Under the pieces are notes generated by a model. That model was not told the DNA's origin, did not search any database, and was given only the letters and a program-made list of their open reading frames with translations. This document shows, in pieces, positions 54,321-63,980 of a DNA stretch of 64,000 nucleotides. The position numbers were made by a program, and so were the translations under genes. The first letter of the stretch is position 1, and each line of letters starts with the position of its first letter. Source of the DNA: Heterodera schachtii (lineage: Eukaryota; Nematoda; Chromadorea; Rhabditida; Heteroderidae); the NCBI GenBank assembly GCA_023374025.1, contig SIJG01000134.1, forward strand, positions 62,001 to 126,000, in the 5' to 3' direction.

Positions 54321-55889
54321 CTAACGGGGCGAGAATCGCACTGGTGGTTGCCGTCTGCGATCAGGGTAGCGTCGTTGTGGCGTCGGCGATCGAACAGCAG
54401 GTGTCGGCGATCGAACGGCTTGAATGACCTCCTGCTGCTCATCTCTGATCGGCGGTTCTTCCACTCCATCTTCAGCATTGACCGGGTCAGGCCTATTCTC
54501 TAGGACCTGCCCATTTTGTCGTCCATTTGCCATTTGAATTGGCAGATTAAATTCCTCATTCAAAATATTCAATGGGTCCTCGACATTTTGGGTCGCCTTT
54601 CGGTGCCTCAGTTGATTCGCATGATAGCGACCGCTGGATCCATCCTCAAATCGGACGTTGTATATGACACCGGAACATCCACAGATCGTTCCGGCCTTCC
54701 AAATTTGGGAAAGGCGATGTCGTGCCCAAACTGCGTCCTTTGAAGCGAAAATTTGTGGACGTGTGCCAAATCGGCGATTGAATTTCTTCTCCATTGCCTG
54801 ATCACGTTCGATCGGCTGAATTGGAGGCGGCTTCAGCAGGTCCAATGTTGTTCGTGGCTTTCGTCCAATGAGCATTTCGGCTGGACTTTTCGAGTCCGGC
54901 AAAGAATCGTTGGGGGTGGTCCGATATGTGACCAAAAATGTCTCAATTATTTCCTTCACTGATGACATTCCCTCCCCTTTTAATTTTCTGAAGGCACGCT
55001 TAAACGTGTCAACAAATCTCTCCGCTTGTCCATTGGACATGGGATGATATGGAGCCGAAAACAAATGATTAATTCCATTGGCCGCTGTGAATTTGGCGAA
55101 TTCCGTGCTTTTGAATTGTGTCCCGTTATCTGAAACCAATGTTTCCGGGATTCCGTGCCGTGAAGCCAAATATCTTAGCTTTTCAATTGTCATTGCCGTC
55201 GAAATTGTTGACATTTCGAATACCTCGGGGTATTTCGAATAAGAATCGACAACAATCAGAAAATATTTTCCGAAAAACGGTCCGGCAAAATCCATGGGTA
55301 CGCGTTGCCATGGGCCTGCTGTTTTTGGCCATGATTGTAAATTTGTCTTAATCGGCGCTTTTGCAGCAACCTGACATGGCACACATTCACGGACATAATC
55401 TTCAATGTCCTGGTCGATTTTTGGCCAGAAAACGTATTGACGTGCCAGCTGCTTCATCCTTTTCATGCCGGGATGTCCTTTGTGCAGCAATTTCAGAATT
55501 TTTGAATGGAATACTTTCGGGATTACCACTCTTTCTCCAAACATGAGGCATCCCTTTTCAATTGAAAGTTCTTCCTTTCTTCGGCAAAAATCACGGACCA
55601 TTTGGTTTTCCTTGTCCATGGCCTTTTCATTTGGCCAACCATTTTTGACAAATTTTTGGACTTGAACAATGTTTACATCGCTCTCAGAAGCAGCGACGAG
55701 GTCCGAAAATTTTAACGGCAATTTTGAAATTGTTTGGTCGAAATTCGTCTCAAAATCAGTTTCCGCGTTGAGCATGGCGATGATTTTCTCGTCTTCGTTC
55801 TCATTTCCTTTGGCAATGAGGCGCGAAAGCGCATCCGCCTGGCCAAAATCCTTGGTGTTGATGTACTCGATGGTAAAATCATAGGCCAA
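54321..55889 (-). CDS. End of RNase H region and integrase
   Basis: 522 residues. After a short tether it has the integrase zinc-binding HHCC region (KGHPGMKRMKQLARQYVF, CVPCQ) and the DDE core: MDFAGPFFGKYFLIVVDSYS, VSDNGTQFKS, NGQAERFVDTFK. The C-terminal part is basic and Pro-rich (RYPDRRRQPPVRFSPR) with no chromodomain seen. It integrates the cDNA copy with the 5-bp target duplication observed. Confidence 0.94.
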   Translation of the reverse strand: MAYDFTIEYINTKDFGQADALSRLIAKGNENEDEKIIAMLNAETDFETNFDQTISKLPLKFSDLVAASESDVNIVQVQKFVKNGWPNEKAMDKENQMVRDFCRRKEELSIEKGCLMFGERVVIPKVFHSKILKLLHKGHPGMKRMKQLARQYVFWPKIDQDIEDYVRECVPCQVAAKAPIKTNLQSWPKTAGPWQRVPMDFAGPFFGKYFLIVVDSYSKYPEVFEMSTISTAMTIEKLRYLASRHGIPETLVSDNGTQFKSTEFAKFTAANGINHLFSAPYHPMSNGQAERFVDTFKRAFRKLKGEGMSSVKEIIETFLVTYRTTPNDSLPDSKSPAEMLIGRKPRTTLDLLKPPPIQPIERDQAMEKKFNRRFGTRPQIFASKDAVWARHRLSQIWKAGTICGCSGVIYNVRFEDGSSGRYHANQLRHRKATQNVEDPLNILNEEFNLPIQMANGRQNGQVLENRPDPVNAEDGVEEPPIRDEQQEVIQAVRSPTPAVRSPTPQRRYPDRRRQPPVRFSPR

Positions 55890-55894
55890 AAGGA

Positions 55895-56524
55895 TTAATG
55901 ACCACCGAAGAAGACGATTGGCACTGCACTGCCGAATCCCTTTTTACTGCCAAAAATGCTGACAAGGGGTTTATGGTCAGTTTGCAGAGTGAAATGCCGT
56001 CCATAAATCATTTTATGAAATTTTTGTACGGCAAAAATCAACGCCAAACCCTCTTTTTCGATCTGCGAATAATTTTTTTCCGCAGGGGCGAGTGATTTTG
56101 AAGCATGGGCAATTGCTTTGATGTTTCCGTCTTGGAATTTGTGATAAATGACTGCTCCGATGCCCAATTCGGAAGCGTCTGCTGCAACAATGATCTCCAT
56201 TTTGGGATCATAATGCGTTAACAGCAAATCTGATGCCAGAATTTCCTTAATTTTTCGAAACGCATTTTCGCATCCTTCGCTCCAATTCCAATCAATTTCC
56301 TTTTTAAGCAAATCGTCGAGCGGTTTTCGAATGAACCGCATGTTTTTGACGTATTGTTGGTAATGGTTTACCATACCAAGAAATGATCGGAGCGATGGAA
56401 TGTCGTTTGGTGCAGGCATTTGGCTAATTGCATAGATTTTTGCTGGATCCGGTCGGCGTCCGTTTTTATCAATTATCTGTCCGAGATATTTAATTTGATC
56501 TCGGAAAAATTTGCATTTTGCCAA
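55895..56524 (-). CDS. Reverse transcriptase thumb/connection and RNase H
   Basis: Continues directly after the TGA: KCKFFRDQIKYLGQIID, then the connection region (LRSFLGMVNHYQQYV), and RNase H (VAADASELGIGAVIY, AEKNYSQIEKEGLALIFAV, DHKPL). The end (from about residue 193) leaves the expected frame by one base shortly before the next ORF. Confidence 0.92.
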   Translation of the reverse strand: MAKCKFFRDQIKYLGQIIDKNGRRPDPAKIYAISQMPAPNDIPSLRSFLGMVNHYQQYVKNMRFIRKPLDDLLKKEIDWNWSEGCENAFRKIKEILASDLLLTHYDPKMEIIVAADASELGIGAVIYHKFQDGNIKAIAHASKSLAPAEKNYSQIEKEGLALIFAVQKFHKMIYGRHFTLQTDHKPLVSIFGSKKGFGSAVPIVFFGGH

Positions 56525-56536
56525 TTTGACGCGGAA

Positions 56537-58657
56537 TCAGTATGCCTGAATGCGACCAAAAACTTCTTTTAAGTGATTGGTGTGTTCCGAAATGCTTTTG
56601 CTGACGATTATAATGTCGTCCAAATAGGCGGTGGCAAATTCCAATCCTGCCAACATTTTATCCATAATCGATTGAAATATGGCTGGGGCTGATTTGACAC
56701 CGAATGGCAGTCTTTCCATCCGGTAATTGCCCTTGTGGGTTGACAGTCCACACAAATTTTTGGAATTTTCGTCCAATTCGACTTGGAAATAGGCGTCTCG
56801 CAGATCGATTTGCGAGAAAATTTTGCCTCCATTTAGCGTTGCAAAAATGTCTTCCGGTATTGGAAGCGGGTATTGGCAGTCCAGAAGAGAATCATTTAAG
56901 CCTGTAGAGTAATCAATGCAAAGTCGGGCGGATCCGTCGGCCTTTTTGACAATCAAAATAGGCGCGGCCCACTCCAAATGTTCGACTTTGTGGATGACGT
57001 TCATTTGTTCCAATCGGCTCAGTTCGCGCTCAACAACCTCTAACGAATTGTAGGGTACTGGACGAGCTTTGCGGTATACTGGCCTTGCGTCATCTTTTAG
57101 GGCGAGATGTGCCTTCTCCTTTAGGCAATGGCCCAATTCTTCACTGAAAATTTCGTGAAATTCCTTTTCCAGGGCTTGAATTTCTGCTGCTGTCCCAGCA
57201 ATCTGCGTTGCTTCATTCGGGATAAAATTCTCAACCTTTTTGCCATGCGCGATGCAAGCATTTACTGTTGGGTTGCTGATTTTCAGCTTCAATTCATCTA
57301 ACAGCCCAAATAAGTCCATCATTTTGCAGCTCAACAAATTTAGTGAGCCTGCTTTTGCAACATAAAATGTTTGCTGCACTTCAATTTTGCCAAATTTGAA
57401 GATGCCGAATCCTTTTCCAATAAAGGAAATTTTTGTGCCGTCGAATGCCTTGCCAATTTCGTTGCATTTTTCGATTGGTGGTCGTCCAACATTTTCATGC
57501 GTCACTTCATCAATGACGACAATGTCCGAGCCGGTGTCGAGATGGAATTCGACTGGCTTCTTGTTGAACAGAACCGCTGCTTTCAGCAGTGAAATGGAAT
57601 TGACGGCATGCGCGGTCATTCCAATTCGAAGGTGACCAACGCGGTTGTTGCCTGTCTTTTTGGCCTTCTGACGTTTGCGCCACTCTTGGACTCGGTCGCA
57701 TTGTTTGTCCAAATGGCCGACAAACTCACACTTTCGGCATTTGCTCGTTTTGTAACGGCATTCGTCAGGTCGATGCACGCCGAAGCCACATCGCCAACAT
57801 GTCGTGTTTGCATGAGTGTTGGTCCTTTCCTTGAAGAATTTGTTCGGCGAATTGTTCGGCTTTGGACTATCCTTGACGAATTTGTTCGGTGAATTGTTCG
57901 GCTTTTGGTGTCGAATCGCATTCACCGACCTCGAAGAACTTGTCGCTTCGATTGCCTTTGCTTCTGAAATTGTGGACTGGAAACTAATTAAGTCTTCCAC
58001 CACTCCATCATAGCTGATGTTGGCGCCATCTGCTGACAATTTTGTCAGAATTCGCTGTCGCAATGCAGCTTCATTGGGCGCTTTGAGTGCCATCAATAAC
58101 ATGAGGCAATTAAATTGCTCTTTTGTCAGCTCATCAAATTTAAAATCGGTCAGCAATTTTCGGTGCCGATTGATGAACTGCTTAAATTGTTCGCCTTCTC
58201 CTCTCACCGCTTTTAAGCACTCGTAGCGGTCGATGAATATGGACTGTGCTTTAGCAAACAGCTTTTCGAGCTTTTCGGTCGTCACTTTAAAATCGAAATC
58301 GGTGACTGACGACGGCAGAACTGATCTGCTGTACTCGCTGAATGCTGACTCGCTCAGCTTATTCATCAGACATTTAACCTTGACTTCGTCGTTAGCTGTT
58401 GGTGCTGTGCAATCCAACGCAAAATTGAAACGCTCTATCCATTCCGAAATTCGGCTCTTGTCGTCCGTTGGCTCGAATGGTGAGATGTCCGGCAATAATG
58501 GCACTGAATTTGCCCCTTGATTGGGCTGTGCCGCCGCATTTGGTGCGTTTTGTCCGATCGCAATCAGTTGAGCAATTTGCTGTGATTGGTCTTGCACCAT
58601 TTTCTGTTGATCCGCCAGCATTTTCACAAGCTGGTCGATTGTCGGATTTTGCGCCAT
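56537..58657 (-). CDS. Gag, protease and first part of reverse transcriptase
   Basis: 706 residues. The N-terminal Gag part (Gln-rich start, helical) ends with two zinc knuckles of the CCHC type (CWRCGFGVHRPDEC and CRKCEFVGHLDKQC). The protease active site is FHLDTGSD. Reverse transcriptase follows, with LCIDYSTG, FSQIDLRDAYFQV, LPFGVKSAPAIFQ and the catalytic AYLDDIII. The frame stops with TGA right after the palm region, where the same frame carries on as reverse-transcriptase sequence, so the stop is a mutation in this copy. Confidence 0.93.
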   Translation of the reverse strand: MAQNPTIDQLVKMLADQQKMVQDQSQQIAQLIAIGQNAPNAAAQPNQGANSVPLLPDISPFEPTDDKSRISEWIERFNFALDCTAPTANDEVKVKCLMNKLSESAFSEYSRSVLPSSVTDFDFKVTTEKLEKLFAKAQSIFIDRYECLKAVRGEGEQFKQFINRHRKLLTDFKFDELTKEQFNCLMLLMALKAPNEAALRQRILTKLSADGANISYDGVVEDLISFQSTISEAKAIEATSSSRSVNAIRHQKPNNSPNKFVKDSPKPNNSPNKFFKERTNTHANTTCWRCGFGVHRPDECRYKTSKCRKCEFVGHLDKQCDRVQEWRKRQKAKKTGNNRVGHLRIGMTAHAVNSISLLKAAVLFNKKPVEFHLDTGSDIVVIDEVTHENVGRPPIEKCNEIGKAFDGTKISFIGKGFGIFKFGKIEVQQTFYVAKAGSLNLLSCKMMDLFGLLDELKLKISNPTVNACIAHGKKVENFIPNEATQIAGTAAEIQALEKEFHEIFSEELGHCLKEKAHLALKDDARPVYRKARPVPYNSLEVVERELSRLEQMNVIHKVEHLEWAAPILIVKKADGSARLCIDYSTGLNDSLLDCQYPLPIPEDIFATLNGGKIFSQIDLRDAYFQVELDENSKNLCGLSTHKGNYRMERLPFGVKSAPAIFQSIMDKMLAGLEFATAYLDDIIIVSKSISEHTNHLKEVFGRIQAY

Positions 58658-58897
58658 ATTTGTTGATCAACTTTCGGTGAATTTGCTTCTCTTTGTTGAT
58701 AAACCGCACCTGGCGGAAACCGCAACCACCTGGGTATCTTGGGTTTTTTTTATGATGAATTAAACCGCGCCTGGCGGAAGCTCACCCTTATTGGGTCTAT
58801 TGCTTTTTTGAAGAATTGATGAATAGCAATTCGGAGTCTGTCCGAAATTGCCAAAATATCCGTCGTTGAGCTTCTTTTTAAGACGGGCGTCGCCAAT

Positions 58898-59225
58898 TGT
58901 TCGGTCTTGAGGCCGACACAATAAAATGTTTATTTGAAGAACAAATAAATTAAAACAATTTAAATAAATGGGCGAAGTCGGTGGCGCGAATAAATAATGG
59001 AGGAGAATAATAATTTAGGCGAAGTGAAATAAGTGCATAAAATTAACTGAATGAATGGGGGGAATGGAAATGCATGGACACAATTTATCAATAGTGTCTG
59101 ACACAAATAAAAGGAAGACACAATAATAGAGAGTGGGGAAAATGGAGAGGAAAAGAAATAAACAAATGCAAAGGGAAATAAATGCAATTGTGTACTTTTA
59201 TCTCTCGGGGTTGACCACCCGAACA
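58898..59225 (-). repeat. 5' LTR of the retrotransposon
   Basis: Matches the 3' LTR with one difference (CACAATTT for CATAATTT near 59080). On the minus strand it is followed at 58895-58881 by TGGCGACGCCCGTCT, which starts with TGG, as a primer-binding site complementary to a tRNA CCA end should. The tRNA was not identified. Confidence 0.93.
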
Positions 59226-60169
59226 GTTGTAAAAACCATTGTTTGTGTCCATCAGTTCCTTGATTGCTCATAATTAGGTTGGTCAATTAAGGCAAATTTA
59301 AATTTTGACTCACTGAAAAGGTAATGAAATTTTCGAATTCATAAAAATGGTAAAGTGCACAGTCACAGAGTGTCCCAATGGAATTATCCGCTTCGTTCTT
59401 TTCCGATACAATTCGATAGGTTAACGATAAAACGCAGTTCGATGGTCCTTCTATCATTGTTAAAAAATTTTTAATGATTTTTTAATATTAATTAACTAAT
59501 TGGACCTTCATTTGCATAGCACCATAAGTGAAATCCCAAATATTTCTTCGCATCAGTGCCTTCCCACTTTACACTTATTTCTGCTCCAATTTTCCATTCC
59601 AATCCCTTTATGTACTCATTTTCGCTGTATCGACTGCTCCCGAACTCCTTTCGTGCAAATTCCGACAATTTTTCTATTTCCAATGCAAATGTCACTCTTC
59701 TGTTGTCCTTGACTTTGTTCCAATCAGAAATTCTTCCATGGCTTGGGAATTTCAACGAGTACAGGCCGGGCACTCCACGAACAGCTGGGTGACAATAGAA
59801 CTGATAAACGCCGATCACTTCTTCCATTGTTAACACTCCGGATGGAACTGAAAGAAAGTCGACATTGAAAATTAATCATTTCAAGCATTAAAGATAAAAT
59901 TTTTAGTGAGCCAAAGAAAATTTAAATTTATCCGGTATACTTGTTCGAATTTTAGTCCGGGGTTCGTAATTAGTCAAATCTATGATCAGATTATGATCAA
60001 CACCTCGAAAACCACCCTAATGGTAATTTTGAACAGAAATATAAAAGTTAAATTAGGCACCACAATTCAGCGCCATTGCTAGCAATTGCATTAGAATGGT
60101 ACTTTGAAAGAAAATGGCTTATTATTATGCACAAAGAAAGACAAATTAAAATTTTTTTGAAAATTTTTG

Positions 60170-60365
60170 GAGATTTTTTAACACTGGCGCCAAAAAAGCC
60201 ATTTTATATAGGGCGCCAAAATGGCCGCGCCAAAATGGCCGCGCCAAAATGGCCGCGCCAAAATGGCCCGCGCCAAAAAAGCTCGCGCCAAAAAAACATC
60301 GCGCCAAAATACCGGCGCCAAAGTGGCCGCGCCAAAATGGCCGCGCCAAAGTGGGCGGTTCCCGT
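60170..60365. repeat. GCGCCAAAATGGCC tandem repeat
   Basis: About ten GCGCCAAA(A/G)TGGCC words in a row next to AT-rich DNA, followed by GGGTTTTGTCACCC as in the element end at 45825. It resembles one arm of the GC-motif foldback elements elsewhere in the window; the opposite arm was not found. Confidence 0.7.
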
Positions 60366-61554
60366 TACTTCTGGGTTTTGTCACCCGCCCTTCTCCCTTG
60401 TAATTTTTTTTCTAATAATTTTTTCTAGGTTAATTTTTTAGTGCTGATCAAAAATCTGACATTTATTTTAGCCACAAATGCTTTACGTAAGTTAAGTGAA
60501 AATTGAGGTGAAGAATTTGAAAAAGAAATAAAAAAATTAATTAGGCGGCATAAAGGCAATGATTGCGTAAAATCTCATCAAATTCTTCAAATTTTTCATG
60601 TCTTAATTAGAGAAGGCATAAAAATTTTGAAAAAAAAAATTGCACTATAATCTGTAATCTTTAACCAGTCGATTGAGAATGCATTAATTAATCGGTGACT
60701 GACAAATGAGACTCTCTGGCGGACTTTGAACGAACAACCAAATTGTTTATCGTAGTCGAAGGAGTACTGTAATAAGCCCTTTTTCTTAGGATTGCCAAAA
60801 ATTTCGAATCACTCTTGACTGTAAAACTGCCGAAGCATATTTCGTAATTTTTCTAAGTCATTTTTACATGATAATTGAGTCACAAAATTGGACCTTTTAT
60901 TTTGCTAGTCCCAAATTTTATTTCAACTCATATACGGCCGAAGCCAAATCCCTCCCTCTTTTTCGTTTTGCGTTTGTTCTACTATTTTTGAGTTTGTTGA
61001 GTATGCAGGCATTGTCCTCTGCTAAAAATATTTTAGTTTTTCCTTTTTAATGAAATTTCGGGGCGCTTATGATTTTCAAGCACAATTTTCTTTCTCTGTT
61101 GGCGCTTAGGGTTTGTTATGTCCAATTTCTTTTCTGTGGGCGCTTATGAATTGTTTTTTTTAATTTTGTTTGCTCTTCATTAATTATGCCCAATTTCTTT
61201 TCTTTTTGTTGTTGTTCTTCTCTTCCTTTTTTTTTTTGTATTTTGTCACCTCCGGAGGGATATAAACTGCCGAAGCATAATTTTTTGCCTTTTTCGTCTC
61301 ATATGTAGGCATTTTTCGCAGGAATTATTGGCACTTTTTGCTTTTTATTTTGTGCTGTCATCGGCAATTAGTACATCTGCAGGCAACAATTAGACATTTT
61401 TCTCTTATTTAGTGCCTTTTATGTTCATTTTTCATCCCCGGGGCATTTAAATCGCCGAAGCGTTTTTCTTTTTCTCCTTTTCCTTCACACCAGGCGCCTC
61501 CTCAATGTCCTTCACTCAAACTCACCTCCCTTTCTCTGTTCCTCTTCCGCCCAG

Positions 61555-61707
61555 GTTGATGAAAAGTTCACAAAAAGTGAACCATCCGGTGCTACCAGTA
61601 GCGCGGCCGTGCGCGGTGGACGTGCTGGCGTTGGGAAATTGGAATTCGGAATGGGGAGGGAAAGGGAAAAGTGCCACATATTCCCGAAGGATGGGTCCAC
61701 GGGGTGA
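61555..61707 (+). other. Possible terminal exon, unknown protein
   Basis: A long pyrimidine tract and CCCAG precede a 51-codon frame reading VDEKFTKSEPSGATSSAAVR, GGRAGVGKLEFGMGRE, CHIFPKDGSTG and TGA. The composition looks coding and the local GC is high, but no partner exon was found. Confidence 0.33.
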
Positions 61708-61959
61708 TCAAGCCCGGGGTTGCCTTCCCACACTCGCTGGTCACACAATAAGTGGCTTTATTCTCGGGACAACTGAGCCCCGTTCGCTTGAAATGGCGAA
61801 CATTAAATACAATTGAAAAATGAAATGTCATCGATCAATTATCGCTGGGAGGGCGGTACAATTAGCAAAAGGGGAAATTAAATGAAAAAAGAAATAAATG
61901 TGAAAATAATGAAATCCTAGGGCTTCGGCAGTTAAACGAGTAACAATTTCGACTCTCTC

Positions 61960-62158
61960 TTACAATAGTTTTGGCACTTCCGCCCCAGCATCTCTTTGAA
62001 TTTTGATTGTTCTTCGAATCATAAATTGCATTATGCCGCCATTGAAATGTTCGTCCACCAAAGCATTGAAACGAGGCGAAATCAGTGCCAATTTGAGGCC
62101 GAGTTGAGCATAGTCAAAAAAGGGCAGAATGTCCATCCAAAGATCGCTGCAAACCCAG
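61960..62158 (-). pseudogene. F-box gene remnant, copy 3 (F-box exon only)
   Basis: After a good acceptor (CTGCATTTCAG) the minus strand reads WVCSDLWMDILPFFDYAQLG, LKLALISPRFNALVDEHFNG, then IKIQRDAGAEVPKLL and a stop. The region near 62470-62510 matches the first-exon sequence of copy 2. The rest of the gene is absent. Confidence 0.7.
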
Positions 62159-63399
62159 CTGAAATGCAGAACAAAGACATTGTTTCTTAATGGCATAGAA
62201 TAATTGCCAAATTACTTGAAAAATGTTGAATTTCGGGTTTTCTCATTGATTTGTTTTCTTAACGTAATAACTAATTAGTTGCTCTTTTCTTATATTTATA
62301 AATTCCAGACTTTAAGAGCTTCCGTTTGATACCAAATATAAAAGCATTGATCAAGTAAAAAAAAAGATGTGACCGAAAGAAAAGTACAAAAAGTTATGGC
62401 CAAACTAACCCTAAATTACATATTTTTTGGCTTACATTTTCCTCAAAATTCTATTTTTCATTTTCTTCTTCTGTTCCCCAAATTCTGTCACAAATGAACC
62501 CGACGATTGTGGCTGAAAAAATTAAAAATCGTATGAAACATAATCCAAATATGCCCTATAGAAATACGACAACATTAAATACTGTTTAATCGGAACAAGA
62601 AAAGTTTTTTTTTTTTTTTTAAATTTATGTTGAATTCCGAATGGAAATCCGTAAAATCAAAGAACGACAAAAAAAAATTCAAAACAAATTAAATCCCATC
62701 CATTAGTGATTCAAAATGAAAAATTATTTCTTAATGACATACCCAACTTTATTATAGGGTTAGACGGGCCCGGGTATTTGGGCAAAAACCGGCCGGTAGA
62801 CCTTTTTTTGTTTTTCACATCAAAAAAAAAGCATTTTTAATTAACATAGCTTAATTCGTGCTAAAAAGGTAATTGGTCTAACAAATAAGTCGTGAAAAAA
62901 ATTAAAAAATTTTGCCAGACCCATTTTTAATTCTTTATTTTTTATTTTTAAAAAAGGATCATTTAAAAAATATATTTAAAAAACCCAACAAATCAAAAAT
63001 TCATATGCTAATGCCATAGAATTTAGTAATTTCGTACCACTTTGACTGTTATTTTTTGATGCAAGCATATGATTTTTTGGTACTTCTAACTTTTGTCACC
63101 CCCCCCCCCCCCCCCCCTCCTTGAAATTTTTTTCTATAATTTTTTTCCAGGCTAATTTTTCATGCCGAGCAAAAATCTGACATTTCTTTTTTAACCATAA
63201 AGTGTTTTCGTGAGTTACGTGAAAAACATCATCAAAGTCATTCAACAGCATTTGTGCATGGGTGCCACAGCTCTTAAAAGTCTCATTTGTCAGTCACCGA
63301 TTAATTAATGCATTCTCAATCGACTGGTTAAAGATTACAGATTATAGTGCAATTTTTTTTCAAAATTTTTATGCCTTCTCTAATTAAGACATGAAAAAT

Positions 63400-63732
63400 T
63401 GACTTACCAATAGGCATGCATACATCATTAATGTACATGCTTGCATTTTTGATGTCAATTGTGATGGGCGGCAAGAGTGCCAATGCATCACAACCCAAAA
63501 TAAAGTCATAATCCTTCATTGTCCATGATAAATCATTCTCGAAAAGAAGAATGACTATATCAACCGATTCATTCCCAATTCTCAGATTTACTCGAGTTGC
63601 TTCTTTAACATGAACCGCGTGACCCGAGGCACTCATGAGACGTGCTTCCGCTTTATAGGTTTTTGTGCCTAACCATTCAGCTAGTGCTTTTGGAGCCAAA
63701 TACCCTGTACGGATTAAAAGTTTGTGCTTCAC
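63400..63732 (-). pseudogene. Retroelement aspartic-protease-like fragment
   Basis: The minus-strand frame contains AEARLMSASGHAVHV, VNLRIGNESVDIVI and YDFILGCDALALLPPITIDI, the second half of a retropepsin (the I-L-G-C-D block follows the flap). The catalytic D-T-G motif would lie beyond 63732 but is missing. Past about 63405 the frame enters the inverted-repeat arm, so its C-terminal residues are not from the protease. Confidence 0.6.
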
Positions 63733-63980
63733 AAACAGTTGAGCTTAGTCCGAATGAACAACGAGTGCTTAAAGCTGAAGTTAGAGCACCGCGTACGCTT
63801 CGGCATGATATAATTTTTGAGAATTTGGATCAGAGATTAGGTGATCAAGGAATTGGTCTAATTCCTTCTATTTCTAAGCTTAATTCAGGTCATATCCAAG
63901 CGGTTTTAACCAACCCAGCAGCAACGGTAAAGCGAATTTTTAAGGGAACATGCCTATTAATTTTGAAAAGTCGTCTGTAA
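63725..63980 (+). pseudogene. Retroelement polyprotein linker fragment, opposite strand
   Basis: The + strand frame reads TVELSPNEQRVLKAEVRAP, DIIFENLDQR, GLIPSISKLNSGHIQAVLTN and FKGTCLLILK. This has the pattern of the beta-rich segment between protease and reverse transcriptase in retroelement polyproteins. It should lie downstream of the protease on the same strand, but here it lies head to head with it, meeting at TTTGTGCTTCACAAA (63723-63737), an imperfect palindrome. Confidence 0.5.

Larger units (their letters stand above)
53975..59225 (-). mobile_element. Ty3/Gypsy-type LTR retrotransposon, 5,251 bp
   Basis: Two 328-bp LTRs (TGTTCGG...CCGAACA) bound an internal region read on the minus strand. 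The target duplication GTTGT is at 53970-53974 and 59226-59230. The LTRs differ by one base by eye, so the insertion is young. Domain order Gag zinc knuckles, protease, reverse transcriptase, RNase H, integrase is that of Ty3/Gypsy. The polyprotein frame is broken twice (a stop near 56535, a frame change near 55925), so this copy should not be self-sufficient. Confidence 0.95.
53339..59847 (-). pseudogene. Tandem MATH-domain protein gene, split by a retrotransposon and frameshifted
   Basis: Minus-strand exons: 59847-59506, 59450-59314, 59258-59226 continuing at 53974-53689, 53640-53492, 53440-53339. MATH unit 1: FALEIEKLSEFARKEFGSS, YIKGLEWKIGAEISVKWEG, KKYLGFHLWCYANE, LSLTYRIVSEKNEAD, FENFITFS, ELMDTNNGFYNKEEDKVTLA. 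Unit 2 repeats this order: ISMEIENLSEFAREVIGSER, IKGFPWKIWAKIE, NEKWLGFYLCCDAPEE, CSAIFRIVAQNSDMADIRRE, NFISFT, GLMVPGKGIYDKSEDKMKLA. MATH domains bind protein partners; MATH proteins are expanded in nematodes. No BTB domain is seen. A frame change near 53805 damages unit 2, and the retrotransposon sits between units. Earlier exons upstream of 59847 are possible. Confidence 0.78.
60597..63405. mobile_element. Inverted-repeat-bounded 2.8-kb block
   Basis: Arms of about 117 bp at 60597-60712 and 63285-63405 are near-perfect reverse complements (ATGTCTTAATTAGAGAAGGC on the left; the right arm ends in its complement). Each arm is next to a copy of a TTTTCTAGG(T/C)TAATTTTT...AAAATCTGACATTT block in direct orientation. 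The interior holds repeats (CTGCCGAAGCATA words), one exon candidate and an F-box remnant. Its mode of movement is unknown. Confidence 0.5.

Noticed and set aside
56525..56540. TGA in the reverse transcriptase as recoding
   Set aside because: No slippery or readthrough context is visible, and a second break occurs downstream; point mutation is simpler.
61512..61831. Minus-strand ORFs opposite the 61555 exon candidate
   Set aside because: No splice signals or family features; composition is explained by the + strand frame.
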